DNA from: Lacimicrobium sp. SS2-24
Lineage (GTDB): Bacteria; Pseudomonadota; Gammaproteobacteria; Enterobacterales; Alteromonadaceae
DNA: 64,000 bases
Assembly: GCF_002201535.1 (NCBI RefSeq)
Contig: NZ_NIWW01000008.1
Coordinates: forward strand, 1-64,000
Direction: 5' to 3'
The notes below the pieces were generated by a model. It was not told the DNA's origin and did not search any database. It saw nothing but the letters and a program-made list of their open reading frames with translations. The position numbers and the translations under genes are program-made. This document shows, one piece after another, positions 44,484-53,358 of this stretch; the first letter of the stretch is position 1; each line of letters opens with the position of its first letter.

Positions 44484-45521
44484 CTAATTATCAATATGTT
44501 TTAACGCTTTATTAACGATAGCTCGGCTAGCCTCACTGATCATTCTATTCTCTTTAAGGTAAATTAATCTGTCCCTATAAATCGTGAGGTTATCACGATA
44601 AGTTTGCTTTGAGACGTATGACTTCAAAAAATCGTTAAAGCTAGAGCTAGGTTGTGAGTACTTTTCAGTCATCGTGTTTTCATTGTGCAGGCTATGTTTT
44701 AGTGAAGAGTTCTTAACTACTTCATTGAATAGATAAAACAACCAAAAATAAGGGACCGTTCCACGGCTCTCCTGTATATTTAGGTACTGGAATCCTGTTC
44801 CTTCTCTCGAGACCAGCTCAGGAAAGTTGTCTGCATCGGCTGTAGTGATTGGACCTATTGCTATATTTTGTTCTCTCTCCTTAAAGATATAGGAATAAGC
44901 TTCTGACAACAGTTGCTCTACTACAGGGTTTTTAGGCGGAGCAGCTAAAAACCACGAGACTAGCTGTCGGTCAGGGCTACTTGGTGGTTGTGCGAAGGAA
45001 AAAAATAAGTTTTTAGACTGCGGAGTGAGCCATTGACTTAGTGGCTTAAGGCAAAACGTGGTGGCGTCTACCCAAACCCCACCCCAATGATAGAGCAGGT
45101 ATAAACGTAATAAATCTGTCTTACCTGCCATACCCAATTGGGCCGATGCAGGGTTAAAAAAACTTTCTATGTTAAGTCCTATTTGCTGTTCAATATTATC
45201 ACGAGTCAATAAAATTAAGTGACGGTCTGGATTCATGGTTTTCCAGTTGTCATAGCTGATCTTTATAAGATCGGGAGCATTTTGAAGTCCTTCGTCCCAA
45301 AAGAACCATATCGTATTATCACTAAAGTCTACGGTTTGGTCTTTCAGCACATCGGGCAAGATCCATTTTGACACTGCGTTCACTCCTCTTCTGGACACCG
45401 ACCATATTAATGGGTGGACATACAATTGCTGATCTTTGTTGAGTATGGCTGTCTCTAGCATTTTCTGTATTACAGCACACATATAGTTCAGTTTTAACAT
45501 TGAATGCGGTCTTTCGAACAA
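44484..45521 (-). CDS. GT32-like capsular polysaccharide glycosyltransferase
   Basis: A 345-residue protein with the sugar-binding DXD region of GT32/OCH1-like transferases: NPDRHLILLTRDNIEQ, then KTDLLRLYLLYHWGGVWVDA with the DXD-equivalent in the last part. Such genes are labelled capsular polysaccharide synthesis proteins. TTG 45521 has AAGGT five bases before it and is preferred to ATG 45500. First gene of the inverted cassette, divergent from the GT2 at 45608. Confidence 0.82.
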   Translation of the reverse strand: MFERPHSMLKLNYMCAVIQKMLETAILNKDQQLYVHPLIWSVSRRGVNAVSKWILPDVLKDQTVDFSDNTIWFFWDEGLQNAPDLIKISYDNWKTMNPDRHLILLTRDNIEQQIGLNIESFFNPASAQLGMAGKTDLLRLYLLYHWGGVWVDATTFCLKPLSQWLTPQSKNLFFSFAQPPSSPDRQLVSWFLAAPPKNPVVEQLLSEAYSYIFKEREQNIAIGPITTADADNFPELVSREGTGFQYLNIQESRGTVPYFWLFYLFNEVVKNSSLKHSLHNENTMTEKYSQPSSSFNDFLKSYVSKQTYRDNLTIYRDRLIYLKENRMISEASRAIVNKALKHIDN

Positions 45522-45607
45522 AGATTACCTTAAAGAATATCTGAAGGTTTGAACGCTCTACCATTCTGGCTGTTTAGCCCTTATAATCCCGCTCTGAACT
45601 GAGGAGC

Positions 45608-46321
45608 GTGATCATTTTATTCGTTGTTATCCCCGCAAAAAACGAGGCTTTAACCATTGGCGCAGTGGTGACAAGTGTTAGGCAGAGTGTGCCGTGCACT
45701 GTTATTGTGGTGGATGATGGGAGCAGTGACAGTACTGTAGCCAAAGCCGAAGAAGCCGGCGGACTAGTGCTGCCGATGGTGCAATCCATTGGTGCATGGT
45801 TGGCCACCCAGGCGGGGTTACGTTACGCAGCCAGATTAGGTGCACAACAGGTTATTACCATGGATGCAGATGGCCAACATCGCGCTGAGGATATACCTGC
45901 ACTGCTGGAAGCCCAAGAAGAGAATGAAGTGGATGTTATCATTGGTGCTTGCGTTTCTCGTGGCTCTCTCTCTCGTCGGATTGCATGGAGTCTGTTTAAG
46001 CGTCTTACAGGCGTTAATATTGCCGATTTAACCTCTGGTTTTCGTTTATACAACAAGAATGCACTTTTAGTTTTGACCAGTCGTCAGGCTTCCTTACTTG
46101 AATTTCAGGATATGGGGGTTTTGTTGATGCTGCGCTCTGCAGGTTTGAAAATGCATGAAGTAACGGTCAGCATGTGCAGGCGTACAAATGGTATTTCCCG
46201 GGTTTTTTCGTCTTGGGGGAAGGTTACGTATTACATGATGGTCACACTATTTCTATGCTTAGTAAAGGCTTTGCCTGAGCGTTCTACTCGCTATATTCGT
46301 CGTTTGAAACAGGGAAGCTAA
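45608..46321 (+). CDS. DPM-like GT2 polyprenyl-phosphate glycosyltransferase
   Basis: A 237-residue GT2 of the dolichol-phosphate mannose synthase type, likely making a polyprenyl-phosphate sugar donor. Motifs are VVIPAKNEALTIGAVV, VVDDGSSDST and MDADGQHRAEDIP. GTG 45608 follows GAGGAG with only one base between, shorter than usual, so the precise start is unsure. Its stop overlaps the DUF2304 gene start in TAATG; the two are a common pair. Such a donor could serve the GT-C enzyme at 27552, which is inference. Confidence 0.85.
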   Translation: MIILFVVIPAKNEALTIGAVVTSVRQSVPCTVIVVDDGSSDSTVAKAEEAGGLVLPMVQSIGAWLATQAGLRYAARLGAQQVITMDADGQHRAEDIPALLEAQEENEVDVIIGACVSRGSLSRRIAWSLFKRLTGVNIADLTSGFRLYNKNALLVLTSRQASLLEFQDMGVLLMLRSAGLKMHEVTVSMCRRTNGISRVFSSWGKVTYYMMVTLFLCLVKALPERSTRYIRRLKQGS

Positions 46322-46665
46322 TGAGTACACCTCAAATTATATCCTCCATTATTGCGGCCATAATCAGTATTACCATTATCTGGATGGTGCGGCGAGATCA
46401 CCTAATCACTCGGGATGGTCTTAAATGGATTCTTATTTCCATTGCTATCTTACTCTACGGATTTTTTCCGCAAATTAACGATATTATCGGTTCAAGTCTG
46501 GGTATCAGTTATCCACCTATCATACCGGTCCTTTTGGGAATGGGGTTGATTCTTATTAAGCTACTGATTGCAGATATTGAACGAGCTCGAATGCAAGTGA
46601 CCATTAACCGTCTGGTTCAGCGAATGGCGATGCTTGAGGCTGACTTGCATGATAAGAGCAAGTAG
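46321..46665 (+). CDS. DUF2304 small membrane protein
   Basis: A 114-residue protein with three membrane helices (IISSIIAAIISITIIWMV, WILISIAILLYGFF, IIPVLLGMGLILIKLLI) and a short basic coiled-coil tail. DUF2304 proteins regularly partner DPM-like GT2 enzymes, and the gene begins within the stop of such an enzyme. It may anchor the transferase at the membrane; the role is not established. Confidence 0.85.
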   Translation: MSTPQIISSIIAAIISITIIWMVRRDHLITRDGLKWILISIAILLYGFFPQINDIIGSSLGISYPPIIPVLLGMGLILIKLLIADIERARMQVTINRLVQRMAMLEADLHDKSK

Positions 46666-46791
46666 AGGTTGTAATTAACTTACTGATATTCGATAGTACA
46701 ACGACTTGTACATGTTGAATGTTACGGAACTAGGAATGAAATCCTGCTTAACAGGGAATATCTATTCACTTCATATTGAGTCATAAAGCTT

Positions 46792-48702
46792 ATGGCTTGG
46801 CTCAGGTTTTACTGTTGTTTTACAACCATTCTGCTTGTCTCTGCCTGTGGTGGAGGAAGTTCCGGTAGCTCGCAGCCCACTTCTTATGAAAGTGATGTAG
46901 TCGCTGATCCAACGGCTGAGAGCACCAATACCCATCCGTTATTGCGCAATAGCTCGGGCGACTGTTTAAACTCTGTCAGCTGTGCTTCATCCGAGTCTGT
47001 TGTCACCAAGTACAGTGAATCTCCCGGTTTTATCGGGCATGTCTTTGGGCTGGGCTCAACAAGGGAATATAGTTTCACTTTAGATCCCCAGGTCGGGACT
47101 AGCGTAACGCTATCTCATTACAGCGGACCGGTAGCAACTTATTCAGCCAAGCATTATCCGACAGCTGTGGCCTCTGAGCGATATACCTATTTTGTTTTCA
47201 CCGGCCCTGTGATAACCGATGATGGTAAGCAGGTTCTGCATTCTTCCGGGGGCGGAGATAGAGTTTCAAGCCCTTTGTTTCAACGGGAAGATGGACGCAC
47301 GAACGCAGTAGGAACTTTTCTTGCCAGGTACAACCATGCGTCTAAAAAAGTGTCAAAACCTTTACTTTTACATGCCAAGCATACAGACGACCCCCATGAT
47401 AACGCCGTACTCAACTTTGATAATGATGGCAATCTTTATGTATTGATTGCAGGCAGGGAAGTCCGTAGAAGCAGCCTGATGTTTTTTATTGAATCACCAG
47501 ATCAGCATTCTCGTTTTGCTGCTGACGAATTGATTATCAGAGATATCAGTCCTGATAACCTCGACTATAGAGGCTATGCTCCTAGTGGATTGATTGCGCC
47601 TCCTTTTACACCCGTGAGCTACCCACATTTATTAAACACAACAGAAGGGCTTAGACTGGTATTTACGCTGTATTGTAATGGGAACCACAAGAATCAATGT
47701 GCTAAAACAACTCGACAAATCTGGAGTGCCAAAATTGCTTTTGATCCAAATGGAGATGACAAAGCAACGATCATTGACCCGGTGCCATTGGCAGCCTATC
47801 AAGGGCATTATTTTATGGCCAGAGTTGGTGAAAATCGGCGCGATATTGGCTTGGTGTTCAACTACCACCCCGAAGGGGAGGTTAGTCAGCGAACTAACTT
47901 GTACTATTTGTTTTCAAATGATGCTGGAGAAAGCTGGCAATACTTCCACCCTGACACTGGCGAGCCTCTCTCTGCTCAGGAACTCTTACCCCTAACTTCA
48001 CCGAGCGAGTTAAAGCTTGTAGCCGCTTTGGAATATGATTTTAAGGATAAGGTTAAACAACGTATATATTTAAAAGATCTGCACCTCACCGGAGAGGGCA
48101 GTGCAATGAATCCTGCGGCTCTCTTCACACTAACTAGCGGAGCTGCCCAGCATGAGCCTACCTTAAGCGAAGGCCATCGATTAATGCTGAGTTACCGCTC
48201 ACAAAGAGAGTGGCAACACCAAACCGTTACTGATCATGTTGACCATAATTACTCAACAGGGTTTTTATTCAGGAGCGATTTGCAAGAGTATCAGGTTTTT
48301 TTCCCGGGAACGCGTCCGGGAAATGGCAACGCGATGGCGGGTGGCGTGCCTGCGAGCGTAAAGGTTAGCGCCGGCGCCTCGGAGGTAGAGTATTATGGTG
48401 CCGGTCAGAGTGTAGTGGGTGAAAACCACTACCTTACTTCATTATGCGAAATGAATTATGCCAGAAGCATTAAAGAGGCTCCTGCTGACGGAATGATAGG
48501 TATCGCTGCAGCAGCCAACCCTTATCAATTCATTCCCGTGTCTTTTAACTCTAACATGCCCTCAGCCCCACTAATGATGGTTGATGGTTCTGGCACCTGG
48601 TATAGGCTTCCCCTGACCATAAGAGATGCAGATCAACAGGGTGAGGTGGCCCTTACAAAGATATCACGAGGGGAGAAATTGAACTGTGATGATGATATTT
48701 AA
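46792..48702 (+). CDS. Lipoprotein with predicted beta-propeller and Asp-box, possible polysaccharide lyase
   Basis: A 636-residue protein with lipobox ILLVSACGGG (Cys near residue 19), so probably on the outer membrane. The family was not recognised with certainty. Beta-strand alternation throughout and an Asp-box-like FSNDAGESWQYF near residue 377 suggest a sialidase-like propeller, a fold used by some ulvan-type and related lyases. Its stop overlaps the next gene, a GH88 hydrolase that acts on lyase products, which makes lyase activity a reasonable guess. Confidence 0.55.
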   Translation: MAWLRFYCCFTTILLVSACGGGSSGSSQPTSYESDVVADPTAESTNTHPLLRNSSGDCLNSVSCASSESVVTKYSESPGFIGHVFGLGSTREYSFTLDPQVGTSVTLSHYSGPVATYSAKHYPTAVASERYTYFVFTGPVITDDGKQVLHSSGGGDRVSSPLFQREDGRTNAVGTFLARYNHASKKVSKPLLLHAKHTDDPHDNAVLNFDNDGNLYVLIAGREVRRSSLMFFIESPDQHSRFAADELIIRDISPDNLDYRGYAPSGLIAPPFTPVSYPHLLNTTEGLRLVFTLYCNGNHKNQCAKTTRQIWSAKIAFDPNGDDKATIIDPVPLAAYQGHYFMARVGENRRDIGLVFNYHPEGEVSQRTNLYYLFSNDAGESWQYFHPDTGEPLSAQELLPLTSPSELKLVAALEYDFKDKVKQRIYLKDLHLTGEGSAMNPAALFTLTSGAAQHEPTLSEGHRLMLSYRSQREWQHQTVTDHVDHNYSTGFLFRSDLQEYQVFFPGTRPGNGNAMAGGVPASVKVSAGASEVEYYGAGQSVVGENHYLTSLCEMNYARSIKEAPADGMIGIAAAANPYQFIPVSFNSNMPSAPLMMVDGSGTWYRLPLTIRDADQQGEVALTKISRGEKLNCDDDI

Positions 48703-49912
48703 ACCTTTATCCCTGATCATTGCTGTAGCCTTTTTACTCACCATTCAGGCGTGTGGAGGGGGAGGTGAAGCTAAGCTATCGTTGGCAACTCACTTTACAG
48801 AAGCTTCTGGCCCCCAGTCACCTAGCATAAGTCGTGAGGAGCTACTGGATATTGCTGTGGAAAAATACACAAGGGCGGCGGTGAGCGAGCCAGAAGAAGG
48901 ATTTTTTCGCAGTATAGATAATCAAGGGGTGTGGCAGCCAGACTCTATGAGTTGGACAAGTGGATTTTTTACCGGAAGCTTATGGCAACTCGCGCACCAC
49001 AGCCAAAATGAAGAATTAATTAACTTGGCACAAAAATGGACAAGCCCGCTGGCAAGAGCCGCGAGCTGGCCCTCTCATGATATTGGCTTTTTAGTTGATT
49101 CGAGCTTTGGCAAAGCATTAAGAATGACACAGTCTCTTGAGTATGAGCCTGTATTGCGGCGTGCAGCAGAAAACCTCCAGAGAAGGTACTCTCCAAAAGT
49201 AGGCGCCATTCGCTCCTGGGATAGTGGTAATAACTATACCGTAATCATCGACAACATGATGAACCTTGCCTTGTTATTCAAAGCAGCTGAACGTTTTTCT
49301 AACGATGCTTTCTACCAAGCGGCCTATGAACATATGTTGACTACTCAACGACACTTTATTCGAGAAGATGGTGGCACCTATCATGTGGTCGAGTTCGATT
49401 CAGAAACCGGGGCTGTAATTAAAAAACGTACTCATCAGGGATATAGTGATAATTCAGTGTGGTCTCGGGGGCAGGCATGGGCCATTTATGGTTTTGCGAT
49501 GGCAGCACGCTACACCGGTAGCCCATCAGCACTAGAAACAGCCAGGGATGCTGCCGACTTTTTCATCTCTCATTTGCCAGCGGATGGCGTACCATGGTGG
49601 GATTTTCACACACCAGCGGAGCAGGCATATAAAGATTCTTCAGCTTCAGTGATTGCAGCTGTTGGACTGTGGCTGCTCGCAGAGCAAATTGGAGAGGGTG
49701 GCAACTCATACCGGAATCAGTCGTTATCCCTGGTCGACAACTTATTAAACGACGAATATACTTCCGCGGATCCCGCTCAACATAACCTGCTAAGACGGGC
49801 CAGTGGTAGTGTTCCCCATGGTTTAGAGATTGAAACGGGGTTGGTGTATGCCGACTACTACCTTATAGAAGCGATTTTGTTACAAACAGAGGCTATCACG
49901 GAGCCTCTTTAA
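48686..49912 (+). CDS. Unsaturated glucuronyl hydrolase, GH88 family lipoprotein
   Basis: GH88 enzymes remove 4,5-unsaturated uronic acid residues left by polysaccharide lyases. The 408 residues start with a lipobox signal (LIIAVAFLLTIQACGGGG) and continue with the alpha/alpha-barrel motifs SWTSGFFTGSLWQLA, SHDIGFLVDSSF, IIDNMMNLALLF (Asp near 189 is in the catalytic position) and THQGYSDNSVWSRGQAWAIY. GTG 48686 and ATGs 48689 and 48692 are all possible after GGGAGA. It overlaps the preceding propeller lipoprotein gene by 17 bases. Confidence 0.9.
   Translation: MMMIFKPLSLIIAVAFLLTIQACGGGGEAKLSLATHFTEASGPQSPSISREELLDIAVEKYTRAAVSEPEEGFFRSIDNQGVWQPDSMSWTSGFFTGSLWQLAHHSQNEELINLAQKWTSPLARAASWPSHDIGFLVDSSFGKALRMTQSLEYEPVLRRAAENLQRRYSPKVGAIRSWDSGNNYTVIIDNMMNLALLFKAAERFSNDAFYQAAYEHMLTTQRHFIREDGGTYHVVEFDSETGAVIKKRTHQGYSDNSVWSRGQAWAIYGFAMAARYTGSPSALETARDAADFFISHLPADGVPWWDFHTPAEQAYKDSSASVIAAVGLWLLAEQIGEGGNSYRNQSLSLVDNLLNDEYTSADPAQHNLLRRASGSVPHGLEIETGLVYADYYLIEAILLQTEAITEPL
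49888..49910 (+). terminator. Hairpin at the GH88 3' end, possible terminator
   Basis: AGAGGCT (49888-49894) and AGCCTCT (49902-49908) form a 7-bp stem with a seven-base loop that runs over the stop codon of the GH88 gene. The following T run is only two or three bases, so termination would be partial at best. Confidence 0.35.
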
Positions 49913-49988
49913 CCTGAGTTAACACACCTAGAGGCTGATAAAGTTTGTTAAAGCCTAATCTCAGAAGTAATAACGGACAAGTTTATAG

Positions 49989-51131
49989 ATGAATATTGAA
50001 GTTAGGGGCATTGGCTTTCCCAATAAGGGCGCTGAGCTCATGCTAATAGCATTGATCCAGGCCTTGAATAGCAGGCTGGGTGGGGTTCGAGTGGTATTAC
50101 CGCCAAGCACGCCCTATAACGAAAGAGCCAAGTATGGTACCTGGCAACTGGGTTTATGGCATCGCTTTGGCGTCAACTGGCTGTCAATATTGTATTTAAT
50201 GCCTAAGAAAATCCGACAGCACCTCGGTCTGATTATGCCATCTGAGATTGATATCATTATTGACGCGTCTGGGTTTGCATATGGTGATCAGTGGGGAGCT
50301 GAAAAACTACGTAAACGCTTGGCTGATAATATTGCCGATTTTAAAAGACGTCGTAAGAATCGTAAGGTCATTTTACTTCCCCAGGCACTTGGACCTTTTA
50401 CCCAGCCTGAAATGCAATTGGCGATGGCTAAGGTTATTGATACAGCAGATATTATTTTTGCCAGGGATCAGGAATCTCTAGACCATGTTAAAGCGATTCA
50501 AGATGCCAATAACGTGTATCTTGCCCCGGACTTCACTAATTTATTTCAAGCAGCTTATGCGGGAGACTTTGATAAAGATAAACAGCAAATTTGCTTCATA
50601 CCCAATGCCAAGATGGTTCAAATGAAGGAACATGGTGCCGGTAACCCATATCAGGATTTTATGGCGGCGATGCTGAAAAGCGCCGTAGCCAATGATCTAA
50701 AGCCCTTTTTGCTGATCCACGAAGGTGAAAAAGACCGCCAGTTAGGGCATAGAATCATGCAGCAAGCAGGTGTAAGCGTACCTGTTATTCATCCAGATAA
50801 TGCGGCCGATGTTAAAGCTATTATTGGATTGACAAGGCTGGTGGTCAGCTCCCGCTTCCATGGTTTGGTTAGCGCGTTGTCTCAAGGGGTTCCCGTTTTG
50901 GCAACAGGATGGAGTCATAAGTATAAAATGTTATTGTCTGACTATCAGATGCAGCACTACCTCTTTGACGAGACTACTGATACTCAAAAGGCCATCGACG
51001 CAATGCTGGCCTTGTCCACTGATTCTGATTTATATAGTCAGGTTTGTCAGATCGTGTCTGAGCATGCTAGTCAGGAAAAGTCACGTACTCAAAAAATGTG
51101 GGATCAAGTGCAAGGCATTTTGAGTTCATGA
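49989..51131 (+). CDS. Polysaccharide pyruvyl transferase
   Basis: A 380-residue protein of the CsaB/WcaK family that adds ketal-linked pyruvate from phosphoenolpyruvate to a sugar. Conserved parts are the start MNIEVRGIGFPNKGAELML, ILLPQALGPFTQPE-like LLPQALGPFTQP, IIFARDQESLDHV and the late VSSRFHGLVSALSQGVPVLA. It would add negative charge to the polysaccharide. It overlaps the next GT2 by ATGA. Confidence 0.9.
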   Translation: MNIEVRGIGFPNKGAELMLIALIQALNSRLGGVRVVLPPSTPYNERAKYGTWQLGLWHRFGVNWLSILYLMPKKIRQHLGLIMPSEIDIIIDASGFAYGDQWGAEKLRKRLADNIADFKRRRKNRKVILLPQALGPFTQPEMQLAMAKVIDTADIIFARDQESLDHVKAIQDANNVYLAPDFTNLFQAAYAGDFDKDKQQICFIPNAKMVQMKEHGAGNPYQDFMAAMLKSAVANDLKPFLLIHEGEKDRQLGHRIMQQAGVSVPVIHPDNAADVKAIIGLTRLVVSSRFHGLVSALSQGVPVLATGWSHKYKMLLSDYQMQHYLFDETTDTQKAIDAMLALSTDSDLYSQVCQIVSEHASQEKSRTQKMWDQVQGILSS

Positions 51132-52030
51132 AAGACGTCGTAATCATCATTCCGACTCATAATGATAGTGAGCGTTTACGTAAATGCTTGCGCGCGATTT
51201 CTGCTCAAACCTATCCGCTGGAAGCTATTCGCGTGATAGTTGTAGATAATAATTCGAGCGAGAATATTGAGTCGGTTGTGCGGGACTTTGAGTTTTGTGA
51301 GTATCAATTTGAATCTAAGCCTGGCTCTTATTCCGCTCGCAACAAAGCTTTACGTGAAATCAGAGATAAATCCTGCTTCGTTGGCTTCACCGATTCTGAT
51401 TGTATACCTGATGTGAACTGGGTTTCAGCAGCTGTAGCTCTGCTCGAGAAACAACCGTTACTTACGCTAGGTGGTAGGGTTGACGTTTTTCCGTTGCAAC
51501 CGGAAAGGCCAAATATAGCTGAACTCTATGAGCAGCTTAGAGGATTTCCACAACAAGAGTATGTTGAGAAAAGCCACTTTGCTGTCACGGCAAATGTTTT
51601 CACCACCACTGAAGTAATAGAAAAAAATGGTAGGTTTAATGATGAGCTCTTCTCAGGAGGGGATCTGGAGTGGGGAAATCGCTTGAGCCAAAGGGGCTTG
51701 AAACTGCTTTATGCTGATGATGTGATTGTCAGACACCCCGCCAGAAGCTCGATAAGTCAGCTCTTAAAGAAAATACGAAGAACTGTTGGTGGAGCCTATC
51801 GTCAGAAAAATCGGCTACATCAATGTGAAAAGCTCTTTACGCTTCAAGGGATCCTCCGTGGATGTCTGCCACCGCTTAGAGCCATTCCCGCAATGAAACG
51901 TTTTGGATCTCAAGTCAGCGTGTTGATGAAAATCAACCTGTTTCTATTAATGACATTTCTTAAATATTACCAAACAACTTATCGCTTGTTGTACAAGTTA
52001 AGGCTGATTACAACGGACGAAAGGTTTTGA
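51128..52030 (+). CDS. GT2 glycosyltransferase
   Basis: A 300-residue GT-A transferase of family GT2, beginning KDVVIIIPTHNDSERLRKCL, with VVDNNSSENIE, FTDSDCIPD in the DXD position, and a late SGGDLEWGNRLSQRG. ATG 51128 lies in ATGA overlap with the pyruvyl transferase stop; an upstream start at 51098 falls inside that gene. A hydrophobic C-terminal part suggests membrane association. Donor not identifiable. Confidence 0.88.
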   Translation: MKDVVIIIPTHNDSERLRKCLRAISAQTYPLEAIRVIVVDNNSSENIESVVRDFEFCEYQFESKPGSYSARNKALREIRDKSCFVGFTDSDCIPDVNWVSAAVALLEKQPLLTLGGRVDVFPLQPERPNIAELYEQLRGFPQQEYVEKSHFAVTANVFTTTEVIEKNGRFNDELFSGGDLEWGNRLSQRGLKLLYADDVIVRHPARSSISQLLKKIRRTVGGAYRQKNRLHQCEKLFTLQGILRGCLPPLRAIPAMKRFGSQVSVLMKINLFLLMTFLKYYQTTYRLLYKLRLITTDERF

Positions 52031-53340
52031 AAACCATAATTAATAAGCTGAAAGGTTCAGGAGATGTAAGCAAGGCGTTTTCAAACAGCTCCTGGCTGAT
52101 GCTGGAAAAAGCCCTGACGATGCCATTGGGGCTGGTGCTCAGTATCTTACTTGCCCGCCACCTCGGCGTTGAACAACTAGGTAAGTACAGTTATCTGTTG
52201 TCTCTCGTCGCTTTGATAGGCCCAATTGGTGCAATGGGATTAAGCTCTCTGATAACCCGGGAGCTGATAAATCATCCCGAGAAAGAGCATCGGCTTCTGG
52301 GTGCCTCTTTTATTGCTCGCATGTTAGGCGGTGTAATCGGGTTGTTATGCCTGTGCGTTTATGCGCAATGGCAGGACGGTGATGAAGTGGTCTGGCTATC
52401 ACTATTGGCTGTTTCGCAGCTTTTCAATGCCTTCTCTGTAATCGATTTCTGGTTCCAGTCTCGCGTTGAAGTGAAATATTCGGTTTTTTCTCGTCTTGCG
52501 GCCATTGTAACTTTATTTGGCCTCCGTGTAGGTGCAGTTCTGCTGGATGCAAGCCTGGGGCTCTTCATATGGCTTTATGCTATGGAACAGGTGCTTGTAG
52601 GGCTTATGTATGTGCTTACTTATTCAATCAAAGGACAAAAGCTACTTGATTGGCAGATTGATTTTAATACAGCAGGTAGTTTGCTGAAACGTTCTTATTG
52701 GCTAATCTTTTCTGGCTTCGCTGCCATTATATACTTGCGCATTGACATGGTAATGCTAAATCAGCTGATTGGTGACCAGGCCACGGGCTTATACGCAGTA
52801 GCAAGCAGGGTTTCTGAAATTTGGTATTTTATACCTGCCGCATTGGTTTCCTCGTTTTTCCCCCTGCTATTGAAAGTTCGGTTGAGCAGTTACCAGCAAT
52901 ATCAAAATAAGCTACAAAAGCTATGCGATGGCTTATTCGTATTGTCATTATCCATCATTTTACCGGTGGTTTTGTTGGCAGAGTTCTTTATTGTGTTGTT
53001 GTTTGGCGAAGACTTTACTGAATCTGCCCAAATTCTAGAAGTACATATTTTTGCAGGCTTGTTTATTTTCATGCGAGCCCTGCTGAGTAAATGGTTAATT
53101 GCTGAAGAGTTATTTAAATTTTCATTGGTCAGCCAGGGGATGGGAGCTGTTGTTAATGTTGCATTGAACTTGTGGTTAATTCCCCAATATGGTGCTATTG
53201 GTGCGGCTTGGGCCACCTTACTCTCCTATGCTTCGGCATCTTACGGGGCCTTGTTTTTCTCATCGCAAACCCGGCCCTTCGCTTATATAATGACACGTTC
53301 TTTTTTACTGCCATTGCGGCTTGTTAAATTGGGGCGTTAG
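52027..53340 (+). CDS. wzx: Wzx-type repeat-unit flippase
   Basis: A 437-residue polytopic protein of the polysaccharide flippase (MOP) superfamily with about 12-14 membrane helices. N-terminal SNSSWLMLEKALTMPLGLVLSILLARHLG and LGKYSYLLSL are typical. It would move lipid-linked repeat units to the periplasmic face for polymerisation by the Wzy at 56917. TTG 52027 overlaps the GT2 stop in TTGA. It is the second polysaccharide exporter in the window besides Wzm/Wzt. Confidence 0.9.
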   Translation: MKTIINKLKGSGDVSKAFSNSSWLMLEKALTMPLGLVLSILLARHLGVEQLGKYSYLLSLVALIGPIGAMGLSSLITRELINHPEKEHRLLGASFIARMLGGVIGLLCLCVYAQWQDGDEVVWLSLLAVSQLFNAFSVIDFWFQSRVEVKYSVFSRLAAIVTLFGLRVGAVLLDASLGLFIWLYAMEQVLVGLMYVLTYSIKGQKLLDWQIDFNTAGSLLKRSYWLIFSGFAAIIYLRIDMVMLNQLIGDQATGLYAVASRVSEIWYFIPAALVSSFFPLLLKVRLSSYQQYQNKLQKLCDGLFVLSLSIILPVVLLAEFFIVLLFGEDFTESAQILEVHIFAGLFIFMRALLSKWLIAEELFKFSLVSQGMGAVVNVALNLWLIPQYGAIGAAWATLLSYASASYGALFFSSQTRPFAYIMTRSFLLPLRLVKLGR

Positions 53341-53358
53341 CCAACCTAGGTTTTTAGT

